A stretch of 64,000 nucleotides of DNA, taken from positions 1,054,001 to 1,118,000 of the forward strand of contig NZ_JBJKFD010000001.1 in the NCBI RefSeq assembly GCF_049723905.1, read 5' to 3'. Both the position numbers and the translations under genes were made by a program. The DNA comes from G963665185 sp049723905. GTDB lineage: Bacteria > Desulfobacterota > Desulfovibrionia > Desulfovibrionales > Desulfovibrionaceae. Shown in pieces: positions 9,040 through 16,623 of the stretch. The notes beneath the pieces are model-generated. The model did no database searches. It was given only the letters and a program-made list of their open reading frames with translations, and was not told where the DNA came from. Position 1 is the first letter of the stretch, and each line of letters starts with the position of its first letter.

Positions 9040-9490
9040 AATCGTCACTATCCCTGGACTCGGAAGGATCAATGCCGTGTGAAACAAGAATTTCCAAGAC
9101 CTTGCCGTACGTTTCGCCCACGATATTGCCGCAGACCTGCATGTCCGGCGGGCCCTCACCCACAATGCTTGAACAATCCGTGCCTCCGTATGCCTTGCCC
9201 ACAAATTCATCGAACCAGTCGGAAAGCTCGGACAGCATCAACGCAAACGCATCATTTTCCTGTTCATCGTCCTTTCCTTTACCCGCATACAGGCCCAGCA
9301 GACAGGCCCCGCCAGTCAAGGCACCACAGCTGCCGCCGCGTGCCCCCACTCCATGACACAATCCCGCCATGGCTCGAACAAGGGCTGGATTTTCCTCTCC
9401 CTGTGCCTCCAACCCCATACGGATGATGATCTGGCTGCAACAGTATCCGCCGCCTCCGTGGGACAACACGTCCATAAGATATTCACTCAT
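9029..9490 (-). CDS. C-GCAxxG-C-C family redox protein (DVU_1555-like)
   Basis: A 153-residue protein with the family's cysteine pattern: YCCSQ near residue 17, GLCHGVGARGGSCGALTGGACLLG (residues about 44-67), and later CSSIVGE and CGNIVGE. The family is thought to carry a metal or Fe-S site on these cysteines, and members lie beside oxidoreductases and radical SAM genes. A good ribosome binding site (AAGGAG) precedes the ATG at 9490. The 3' end overlaps the radical SAM gene by 11 bases. Its function is unknown; here it may pass electrons to the radical SAM enzyme or hold an intermediate. Confidence 0.88.
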   Translation of the reverse strand: MSEYLMDVLSHGGGGYCCSQIIIRMGLEAQGEENPALVRAMAGLCHGVGARGGSCGALTGGACLLGLYAGKGKDDEQENDAFALMLSELSDWFDEFVGKAYGGTDCSSIVGEGPPDMQVCGNIVGETYGKVLEILVSHGIDPSESRDSDDYGL

Positions 9491-9499
9491 ATGTTCTCC

Positions 9500-10204
9500 T
9501 TAATCCGCCTTGGGCACGGCCACAGCCAAAAATAATCCCGGCATCTGAACACGGGCCGCACACACAGCCTGCTCCGCCGTTTGCCCGCAACCGGTTACGG
9601 TTTCCCAAAATCCGGCCAGACTTCCATGCTCAAAAACCAGACGGGCTGCGGTCTCCTTGAGCATCCGAGTATGCTCTTCCAGATGCAGCAATTCAAACCC
9701 AGCGTATTCAAAAAGTTCACGCATTCCTTGAAGGGTACGGGCTTTGGCAAAACAACTGGCCACTGGCCACTCCGCATTCGCATCCCGCCGCATGAAAATA
9801 TCCGAAACAACCAACCGCCCCTCGGGGACCAGCATCCTGCGAAACTCCGCAAGAGTAGCCGCTGGATCACCGGCAAGGTTCAAAGCACATTCACACAACA
9901 CAATGTCCAAACTGCAGGAACGTACCGGTAATGAATCCAATGAGCCATGAAGCAAAAAAGCTCCGGACTCTTTGGCCTGGCGCAACAGCTCCCGGCTTTT
10001 GTCCAGCCCCATCACGTGGGAAAAACCGCGTTCCCGCAAATATCCCAACGTGCCGCCCGGGCCGCAGCCGGCATCAAGGATCCGGTCCTCCAATGCCGCG
10101 CCAGCCAGTTCCAAAGCATGCCGGGTCAACTCCAAACCACCGGGGCGCAAGCAGGCCCCCAGGCTTTGGCGTACGGTTTGGGCGGCATACAGGGCTGTGG
10201 ACAC
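9500..10204 (-). CDS. trsM: SAM-dependent class I methyltransferase (TrsM, DVU_1556-like)
   Basis: A 234-residue Rossmann-fold methyltransferase. Motif I is DAGCGPGGTLGYL (residues about 42-55), with an acidic LDKSREL after strand 2 and DIVLCECALNL as motif II/post II. The start is GTG at 10204, whose G overlaps the TAG stop of the small CxxC protein gene (TAGTG), pointing to translational coupling. The methyl acceptor is not known. Because the neighbouring radical SAM protein is of a type that can methylate or couple carbon atoms, the two may act in sequence on one substrate. This is inference from gene order. Confidence 0.88.
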   Translation of the reverse strand: MSTALYAAQTVRQSLGACLRPGGLELTRHALELAGAALEDRILDAGCGPGGTLGYLRERGFSHVMGLDKSRELLRQAKESGAFLLHGSLDSLPVRSCSLDIVLCECALNLAGDPAATLAEFRRMLVPEGRLVVSDIFMRRDANAEWPVASCFAKARTLQGMRELFEYAGFELLHLEEHTRMLKETAARLVFEHGSLAGFWETVTGCGQTAEQAVCAARVQMPGLFLAVAVPKAD

Positions 10205-10416
10205 TATTTGTCCTCCAGCAGGCGTTCCACCTCCAACATACGGCCCATGGCCACCTCTTCAGGCACCATGGGAAGCCCACATTTGGGACAAACCAAAAGC
10301 TCCACATTAAACAGACTGCCCAAGTAGGTGATTTCCACACCTTTGGTTTCCAGCGGAACATCACAACAACCACAGCGCCAATCCGCTCCGTCGGCAGGCA
10401 AAAATTGCAGACTCAT
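10204..10416 (-). CDS. Small CxxC zinc-ribbon-like redox protein (DVU_1557-like)
   Basis: A 70-residue protein with two cysteine pairs, WRCGCCDVP (residues 14-19) and LVCPKCGLPMVP (about 43-51), spaced like a rubredoxin or zinc ribbon. The C-terminus is a short helix. The gene starts one base after the upstream stop at 10418 and overlaps the methyltransferase start by one base. It probably binds one zinc or iron atom; an electron carrier or a structural partner are both possible. Confidence 0.82.
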   Translation of the reverse strand: MSLQFLPADGADWRCGCCDVPLETKGVEITYLGSLFNVELLVCPKCGLPMVPEEVAMGRMLEVERLLEDK

Positions 10417-10417
10417 C

Positions 10418-12715
10418 TTATACTCCTTCCACTTTCATTCGATGACTCCAGGCACGAAAAACGCGGTACGACTCGCCTTCCCGCTCGTACTCCAACCAGT
10501 ACGTCACCTCGCCCAACCGGGCGCAGGCCATGGACCGGCCCTCGACATGTCGAAACTCGCGTCCTGTTTTGCCAACCTCAAAGAGAACTCGGCGCAGGTC
10601 ATCATCGAGAATGCGTCTTTTTTCCAACAGGAGCCGAACGTCCGCCGTCACCAGAAGTTCGATTCCGTCCCACTCCCTGGCGGCAGCCTGCTCATCCCCG
10701 AACTGGCTTGCCAATTCGCGACGCAACCACATCCGCCCTTCTCTCCGTTCGTTCAGCCCAGCTGCAGGAACCAAGGCCGGATCATCGATCTTGGCATCGG
10801 GAAAGAGCATATCCAGCAGATGTACAGTACGCTTGCCAGTACTCGCCAGGCGATCACGGCACATTGCACAATACGCAAGAAAATCATTTTCGCTTTGCCC
10901 TGCCCGTCGGGCTATGATGTCGTCAGCCAGGTCAGGATTGGCATTTTCCTGCAACCCGCCAAATCCGCAACATTCGGTATTCTCTCCGCTTTTGCGCAAG
11001 TCTTCCACGGGTTGTTTCAGACGATCAAGAATATTGCGTACTGCTTGCCGCACAGCCGGGACATGGCGGGTAGTGCATGGATCGGTCACCGCCAACGGTG
11101 CTTCTCCCAATGGTGCGCACCCATCAGGCAAATCGTGCTTTTCCATTACTTCCCACAGAGAAACAGCCTGAAATTCAGGACAGTATTCGCTGAACACCGA
11201 CAAGCAGCTGGAACAGGCTGTTACGACTTTCGGCTTGCCCAAATCGGTCCAGGCTGTCCGCAATTTGTCGAGCACCGAGGCAAACTCCTCATCCCGCGCC
11301 GCCCAGTGGGCAGGAATGCCGCAGCAACCCAAGAAAATGCCCACACTGCCGTTTCCCCCGGAAAGCTCATCACGCAGATACTGCCACGAAGCCATAACCT
11401 TGTCCGGCCCCATGCCTGCCAATTGGCATCCTGGGAAATAAACCCATTCGCTGGAGGTTGTCCCAGGTGCATGATGGGCACCAAAATACGCGTCGTCCAG
11501 ACTGGTCCGCATTTCCTGCAATGCAAAGTCATGCGCCGAAGGAGGCATTCTGCTTTCTTTCACCATGCCGCGCCGTGACGTGAGACATAAATCCGCCATG
11601 GAGAAATCTTCAGGACAGACCGTTTCACACAACCCGCACAGGCTGCACGAGTTGATCATGGTGTTTGCTTGGTGCGTACCTTTTACAATGGCCTCGTTGT
11701 TGTAAATCTGACGGACGTAGACCTTGGGGTAGGCCTTGTATTTTTCTAGGTATGCGCACGACTTCACGCATTCCATACACTCGCATTGGATGCAGCGGGC
11801 AGCTTCGGCCTTTGCCTGATCATCATTGCAAATACGCAAAGTGGTAAGCGCGGGGTCCTGTGGGGCAAACTGCACGTCTTGCAGGGAAGTGAACAAACGT
11901 GTTTCGAATGGTCCTTCACGCCGCCGTTCCGCGGTAAGGGATGCCCCTTGCATAAGCCTGTCCATGGAAGTTGCAGCCCGGCGTCCATCGGCGACATCAT
12001 CTATAAAACGCCGTTCACCTGTCGAGCCGGAAAAACCACCAGTAAAGATCTTTTCCCGATTCCAAGCCAAGGTGAGAGAGTCGACATCCTCGGAGGAAAT
12101 TTGCAGGCTGGGAGCAAGTTCCGCATCCTGGCAGATATAAGCTGCATCATATTCCCTTTCGGCCAAGAGACCATCTTCCAGGCTCGCTACCTGCTCGTAC
12201 CGAATTCCCATGCCTTTCAACAGGGCCACTTCCTCGTCCAGCACAGAGGCAGGCAACTTGTCTTCAGGAACGCTTCGCAGCCAGCCGCCTATGTTTTCCC
12301 CGGTATGGAGCAAGGTAATGTTGTACCCCTTTTTCCCCAGATCAAACGCCACACAGAATCCGCTGGGGGCATCACCTACCACCAGAGCGTTTTTCCCACG
12401 CGAAGGCAGGCGTAATGGCTTTCCCACCCGCCGAGCCTTTTCCACACATGTTCTCTCCAGCAGGGGAACTTGGATGGCCCCGCCCAAATCCCCCCGAAGG
12501 CAGGCATTACGGCAGGGCCCTTCACACAGGCGGGCAGTAATCCCGGCCAAAGGGAGCGTCTTTTCCAAGACCTTGCGTGCATTGGCAGCACTGCCCACAG
12601 CTAAGGCCCTTGTAAAGGCCCTTACATCCACATGCAGCGGGCAAGCCGCCTTGCATGCTGCCGGTTCTTCCTGGATGCACTTGGCTTCCCAGGCTCGCAA
12701 TTCTCTCTGGTCCAT
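10418..12715 (-). CDS. Fe-S flavoprotein with two-cluster and CCG domains (DVU_1558-like)
   Basis: A 765-residue multidomain protein. Residues 1-105 resemble the Fe-S domain of glutamate synthase small subunit (CKAACPLHVDV, CEGPCRNACLRG). About 108-270 is a dinucleotide-binding fold whose loop reads VVGDAPSGFC rather than GxGxxG, so cofactor binding may be weakened. About 310-385 holds two ferredoxin-like motifs (CIQCECMECVKSC, CSLCGLCETVCPEDF). About 425-645 holds two heterodisulfide-reductase-type CCG domains (FPGCQ, LGCCGIPAHW, ECCGFGG, CAMCRDR). The last 110 residues belong to no family I recognise. It is probably an electron-transfer hub serving the aldehyde oxidoreductase or the radical SAM enzyme. 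It begins 100 bases after the mop stop, past a terminator hairpin. Confidence 0.85.
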   Translation of the reverse strand: MDQRELRAWEAKCIQEEPAACKAACPLHVDVRAFTRALAVGSAANARKVLEKTLPLAGITARLCEGPCRNACLRGDLGGAIQVPLLERTCVEKARRVGKPLRLPSRGKNALVVGDAPSGFCVAFDLGKKGYNITLLHTGENIGGWLRSVPEDKLPASVLDEEVALLKGMGIRYEQVASLEDGLLAEREYDAAYICQDAELAPSLQISSEDVDSLTLAWNREKIFTGGFSGSTGERRFIDDVADGRRAATSMDRLMQGASLTAERRREGPFETRLFTSLQDVQFAPQDPALTTLRICNDDQAKAEAARCIQCECMECVKSCAYLEKYKAYPKVYVRQIYNNEAIVKGTHQANTMINSCSLCGLCETVCPEDFSMADLCLTSRRGMVKESRMPPSAHDFALQEMRTSLDDAYFGAHHAPGTTSSEWVYFPGCQLAGMGPDKVMASWQYLRDELSGGNGSVGIFLGCCGIPAHWAARDEEFASVLDKLRTAWTDLGKPKVVTACSSCLSVFSEYCPEFQAVSLWEVMEKHDLPDGCAPLGEAPLAVTDPCTTRHVPAVRQAVRNILDRLKQPVEDLRKSGENTECCGFGGLQENANPDLADDIIARRAGQSENDFLAYCAMCRDRLASTGKRTVHLLDMLFPDAKIDDPALVPAAGLNERREGRMWLRRELASQFGDEQAAAREWDGIELLVTADVRLLLEKRRILDDDLRRVLFEVGKTGREFRHVEGRSMACARLGEVTYWLEYEREGESYRVFRAWSHRMKVEGV

Positions 12716-12758
12716 GGACTCTCCTTCCTTGGTTGGATTTCGGCTCCGCTATTTTCGC

Positions 12759-12796
12759 GAAAAAACAAACCCCGGACGGCATGACACCGACCGGGG
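12759..12796 (-). terminator. Terminator or attenuator between mop and the accessory genes
   Basis: On the minus strand CCCCGGTCGG (12787-12796) pairs with CCGTCCGGGG (12770-12779) with one T-T mismatch and a 7-base loop, and TTTGTTTTTT follows (12761-12769). It lies 19 bases past the mop stop and 44 bases before the next gene, which runs the same way. It may reduce readthrough so that Mop is made in excess over the accessory proteins. Confidence 0.75.
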
Positions 12797-12814
12797 CCAT
12801 GAGCCTGTTTGGAA

Positions 12815-15535
12815 TTATACCGACTTCAACCCTTCCAGAACCTTTTCCGGTAGCGCGGGCAATCTGTTAATGCGCACACCGCAGGCGTTGTAGATAGCGT
12901 TGATTACCGCCGCATGGGGGCAGGTCAAAGGCAATTCTCCGACACCGGACGCTCCGAACGGTCCCTCCGGACGGGGCGATTCCACATAGATAATCTCCAT
13001 GTCGTCGGGAATTTGTTTAATATAGGGGAACCCGGCTCCACGCAGGGTGGAGTGCTTCTTGATATCCTCGTAATCCTCGGTCAGCGCAAGGCCGATACCC
13101 TGTGCCATGCCGCCGTATATCTGCCCGTCAACCAACAGCTTGTTGGCCACCTTGCCGACATCGGCAACCAGAGTCATTTTTTCAACCGTCACCTGCCCGG
13201 TTGCAACTTCCACAGCAACTTCGGACATAAACACGCCGTACATGTAGCAGGCAAAAGGACTTCCCTGCCCGTCGCCGTCGCATTCCGTTGCCGGGGCAGT
13301 CCACTTGCCGTTGTACTTGGTCGGAATCTTTTCCTCGACCATTTCGGCATATGTCCTGAAACCACCGTCAGCTTTGCGCATTCCATCCAAAAGCAACTCG
13401 CAGGCAGATTTTACACCACGCCCAACCACAACCTGGGAGCGGCTGCCGCCAGCTGGGCCGGAATTGGGGCATTTGCCGGTGTCATTGAGCATAAGATGAA
13501 TCTGCTCGGGTGCAAGTCCCAAAGGTTGCAATGCCTCGTGGGCAACAGCCAGAGTTCCCATGTCTGCTCCCTGTCCATGGTCATGCCAGGTTGCGTACAC
13601 AGTCACACTGTCGTCGTCATTCAGCTCAATGTCCACTTCGGACGTATCCGGCCCATCAAGACCGCAGCCGTATACACCAACGGAGATGCCCACACCACGC
13701 TTGACCTCTGTCGTGGAGTCGGCCTTGGCTTTTTCCTTGGCCGCCTCATACTTTGGCTTCAGGATTTCCAGCATTCCGGGCAGGCTGTAGACTTCAGGCG
13801 CTTGGCCCGTAGGAGTTGTGGAGCCTTCGCGGTAAACGTTCTTAAACCGTAACTCCAAAGGATCCATACCCAGCTTTTCCGCCAACTCGTCCATAAGGAC
13901 TTCCGAAGCAAACTCGGACTGGGGTGCTCCGTACCCGCGGAAGGCGGAACCCCAGGCATGGTTGGTACACACAGTACGTCCAAGCCCCCGGATGTTGGCA
14001 ATATCGTACCCGGAACCGATGAACTGCGCACCTCTCAAAGTCAAGAGATCGCCAAATTCCGAATAAGGACCGTGATCCACGGACCAGTCGGATTCCATGG
14101 CCTGGATCTTCCCATCCTTGGTTGCGGCAAAACGGAGGTTTATAAAGAACGGAGAACGCTTGCCCGTATACGTCTGCTGCTGAAAATAATTGTACCCCAG
14201 GTAGCAGGGGCGCCCCGTGGCAAGAGCTGCTGCGCCCACCAGGGCCTCCATGGTCGGACTGAACTTGTATCCAAAAGTTCCACCGGCCGGATTCTGCACC
14301 ATAATAATATTTTCAGGTTCCACGCCCAGCCCGGGAGCAATCATATACAGATGCAAGTGCAAACCAATAGATTTGGAGTGGATGACCAGTTTACCGTCAT
14401 CATCCATATAGGCAAAACCCACATCCGGTTCGATAGGCAAATGCGGCTGACGCCCTACATAAAAATCATCTTCTACCACAACGTCGGCCTTGCCAAAGAT
14501 AGGTTCGGTTTCCTCGCCCTTGGCAAGACGCTGTTCAAAATAGACGTTGGGGGTTCCGGGATGAATCTCAATGGCATCCTCGGCCATGGCAGCCGGGGCA
14601 CTCATGTATTCCGGCAGCGGTTCCAGTTCCACCTTGACCTTTGCCGCCGCCTCCTTGGCATGCTTTTCCGTGTCCGCGCATACAATGGCTATGGCGTCGC
14701 CAAACTGAAAGACCTTTTCATCGCACAGAATGGGACGGTCCCAGCCATCGCCCTTGTTGGTGGGAAATGTAATAAGACCGGTGATGCGGTTTTTGCCTTT
14801 GATGTCCTTATGGGTAACCACCTGGGCTACACCCGGCATTTTTTCCGCCTCGGAAGTGTCTACGGAAAGAATCCTGGCATGGGAAATCTCTGCCTGCACA
14901 AGGGCAAGCCGCAGAGAATCCTCGGGGAGTTTAAGCCCCAGATCAGCACCGTAATCCAACGTTCCGGTCACCTTTGCAACGGCAGACGGGCGAGGAAAAT
15001 TCGTTCCCCAAATACGACCGTCTTCGGGCATCTTGTAGGCCAGATCTTCCATGCTCATTTCGCCGCGCAAAACCTTTGCCGCGTCCAGGGTTGCGTCCAC
15101 AAGCTGCTTGTAGCCCGTACAGCGACACGCATTACGGTGTTTCTGAAACCATTCACGAACATCTTCACGCGTTGGGCTGGGATTGGTATCCAAAAGCGCC
15201 TTTACAGATACGATAAAACCGGGAGTGCAGAAACCACACTGGGCTCCGCCGTGAGCAATCCAGGCCAGCTGGATGGGATGCAGGTTGTCGGGAGTTCCTA
15301 TGCCCTCCACCGTGATGATTTCCGAGCCATCCTTGATCCGCGACATTTTGGTAACGCAGGAACGCACCAGCTTGCCATCCAGAATAACACTGCACGCGCC
15401 GCAGTGTCCTTCCGCGCAGCCGACCTTAACGCCTGTCAGCCCCAATTGCTCACGCAAAACCTCGGATAGCCGAGCGTCGGCCTGAACCACCAGTTTACGA
15501 GCAACACCGTTGACCACTACATCTTGCTTGATCAT
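12815..15535 (-). CDS. mop: Molybdenum aldehyde oxidoreductase (Mop)
   Basis: A 906-residue single-chain enzyme of the xanthine oxidase family that oxidises aldehydes to carboxylic acids. The N-terminal plant-type [2Fe-2S] domain has C40, C45, C48 and C60. The second [2Fe-2S] domain has C100, C103, C137 and C139 (CRCTGY). The molybdopterin part has GRQPHLPIEPDV, AFRGYGAPQS and the catalytic Glu at about 867 in GASGVGELPL. There is no FAD domain, as in D. gigas Mop (907 residues). The cofactor is expected to be the cytosine dinucleotide. The ATG at 15535 has a strong site (AGGAGG, 8 bases away). XdhC and MocA-like genes downstream are the expected maturation partners. Confidence 0.95.
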   Translation of the reverse strand: MIKQDVVVNGVARKLVVQADARLSEVLREQLGLTGVKVGCAEGHCGACSVILDGKLVRSCVTKMSRIKDGSEIITVEGIGTPDNLHPIQLAWIAHGGAQCGFCTPGFIVSVKALLDTNPSPTREDVREWFQKHRNACRCTGYKQLVDATLDAAKVLRGEMSMEDLAYKMPEDGRIWGTNFPRPSAVAKVTGTLDYGADLGLKLPEDSLRLALVQAEISHARILSVDTSEAEKMPGVAQVVTHKDIKGKNRITGLITFPTNKGDGWDRPILCDEKVFQFGDAIAIVCADTEKHAKEAAAKVKVELEPLPEYMSAPAAMAEDAIEIHPGTPNVYFEQRLAKGEETEPIFGKADVVVEDDFYVGRQPHLPIEPDVGFAYMDDDGKLVIHSKSIGLHLHLYMIAPGLGVEPENIIMVQNPAGGTFGYKFSPTMEALVGAAALATGRPCYLGYNYFQQQTYTGKRSPFFINLRFAATKDGKIQAMESDWSVDHGPYSEFGDLLTLRGAQFIGSGYDIANIRGLGRTVCTNHAWGSAFRGYGAPQSEFASEVLMDELAEKLGMDPLELRFKNVYREGSTTPTGQAPEVYSLPGMLEILKPKYEAAKEKAKADSTTEVKRGVGISVGVYGCGLDGPDTSEVDIELNDDDSVTVYATWHDHGQGADMGTLAVAHEALQPLGLAPEQIHLMLNDTGKCPNSGPAGGSRSQVVVGRGVKSACELLLDGMRKADGGFRTYAEMVEEKIPTKYNGKWTAPATECDGDGQGSPFACYMYGVFMSEVAVEVATGQVTVEKMTLVADVGKVANKLLVDGQIYGGMAQGIGLALTEDYEDIKKHSTLRGAGFPYIKQIPDDMEIIYVESPRPEGPFGASGVGELPLTCPHAAVINAIYNACGVRINRLPALPEKVLEGLKSV

Positions 15536-15568
15536 CTGCTCTTCCTCCTTACCATTTGTCCAAGACAA

Positions 15569-16546
15569 AAACGTCTACACACCACCTCGCTTCCATTTGA
15601 CCTTATGCAATACACTTTCAAGCTCCCTTACCAACGCAGCAAGCAGCATAGCGGTAAGTGGAGCAGCCTTCACAAAGTCCTTCATGCCCATGCACAGCAA
15701 ATCCCGGTGAAAGATAAGTTTTCTGCCTGGATACGAAGGGGACACAGCTCTGCAGTGCAGTATGCAGCCGGACAAAGCTGTCGCTGGGGGAATTTTCAAG
15801 ATGGGCAAGCATCAAATCCCCCGGTAAAAGATGTTTCTTCCTGCTCACCACACACAAAAACCCGGTTCTGCGGTGTTCGATTCTGCGGTATGCTGCCCCG
15901 GCTTCCAATTGGACAACATGAGCCAGCCCCCAATCTGCCCCGAATGGGTTTATTGGCAAGAACACTGCGCAGAAACGGGCAGCTATCTGATGAAGAAAAA
16001 AAGATATTTTTGTTTAAATTGGCAGCAATATAGGCATCAGCGTTGTCTGCTAACAGCCCATCCTGAGTGCCTTTTATGAAGCCCCTCCCTTCTCGGAAGA
16101 GGGAAAAAACAGTAGGCAATAGGATAAAGACGTCTTCCGGCCGGGCAACATGGCCCCGCTTGAAGATCGGGCTTTTTTCTTCTGAGACAAAACATGTATT
16201 ATTTTGTCCCAAAACCATCCCAACAGCCAGCTGAAGAGGAAGAACACTCATTGAAACTACCCGCGTGATTATCTGCCATAGAAAAGTGAAGCGCAGCAAT
16301 CTGCAGCGGTGACTTCAGTCTGGGCCTGTCCCCACGGGCCCAAAGACCTTGCATATGCCCTCTCTGACATATGCCTTACCTCCCACATTAGTGGGGATAA
16401 AGTCTCATTGTCAATTGATAGGAAAAAAAGATGTCTCGAAAACATAGCGAAATTTTAAAGGAAAAAGCCTGTCCGCACAGTATGAAGGTGTTGCCCCCCC
16501 AAGCACCCCTCAAAATTTTCGCCATCAAAAAGGTCAGGAGTACAAA
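15569..16546. other. About 1 kb without a convincing gene (upstream of mop)
   Basis: No open frame here has the amino acid make-up and ribosome binding site of a real gene. On the minus strand two short overlapping frames (15618-15965 and 15575-15808) read partly protein-like but no family could be assigned; they may be a decayed gene. A weak plus-strand terminator-like hairpin sits near 16153-16178. At 16353-16376 CATATGCC occurs twice, 16 bases apart. The mop promoter should lie in the first 150 bases, but no clear -35/-10 pair was found. Confidence 0.4.
16153..16178 (+). terminator. Weak terminator-like hairpin in the mop upstream region
   Basis: GCCCCG (16153-16158) can pair with CGGGC (16168-16172) with one bulged base, followed by six T. 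No plus-strand gene precedes it, so it either ends a small RNA or is chance. Confidence 0.3.
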
Positions 16547-16576
16547 AAGGCCCTGGAACCTATTGTTCCAGGGCCT
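16543..16576 (-). terminator. Rho-independent terminator of the receiver-TPR gene
   Basis: A perfect 12-base-pair stem (AGGCCCTGGAAC at 16548-16559 with GTTCCAGGGCCT at 16565-16576), a 5-base loop and a T-run on the minus strand (16544-16548), 48 bases past the stop at 16624. Confidence 0.9.
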
Positions 16577-16623
16577 GGCAACCCTTTGATCTGCAGATGA
16601 ACAATACTGGTTGTTATTTCAGC

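Noticed and set aside
7618..9490. Selenocysteine in the radical SAM or C-GCAxxG-C-C protein
   Set aside because: Related proteins can be selenoproteins, but here every expected position is cysteine and no in-frame UGA is present before the natural stops.
13958..15469. Open frame of 503 codons on the plus strand
   Set aside because: It is antisense to mop, with no motif and no ribosome binding site.
16083..16110. Hairpin CCCTCCCTTC/GAAGAGGG as a terminator
   Set aside because: The stem is bulged and neither strand has a T-run on the correct side.
15796..16299. Minus-strand frame of 167 codons upstream of mop
   Set aside because: Its composition is not protein-like, it has no ribosome binding site, and it overlaps other equally poor frames.
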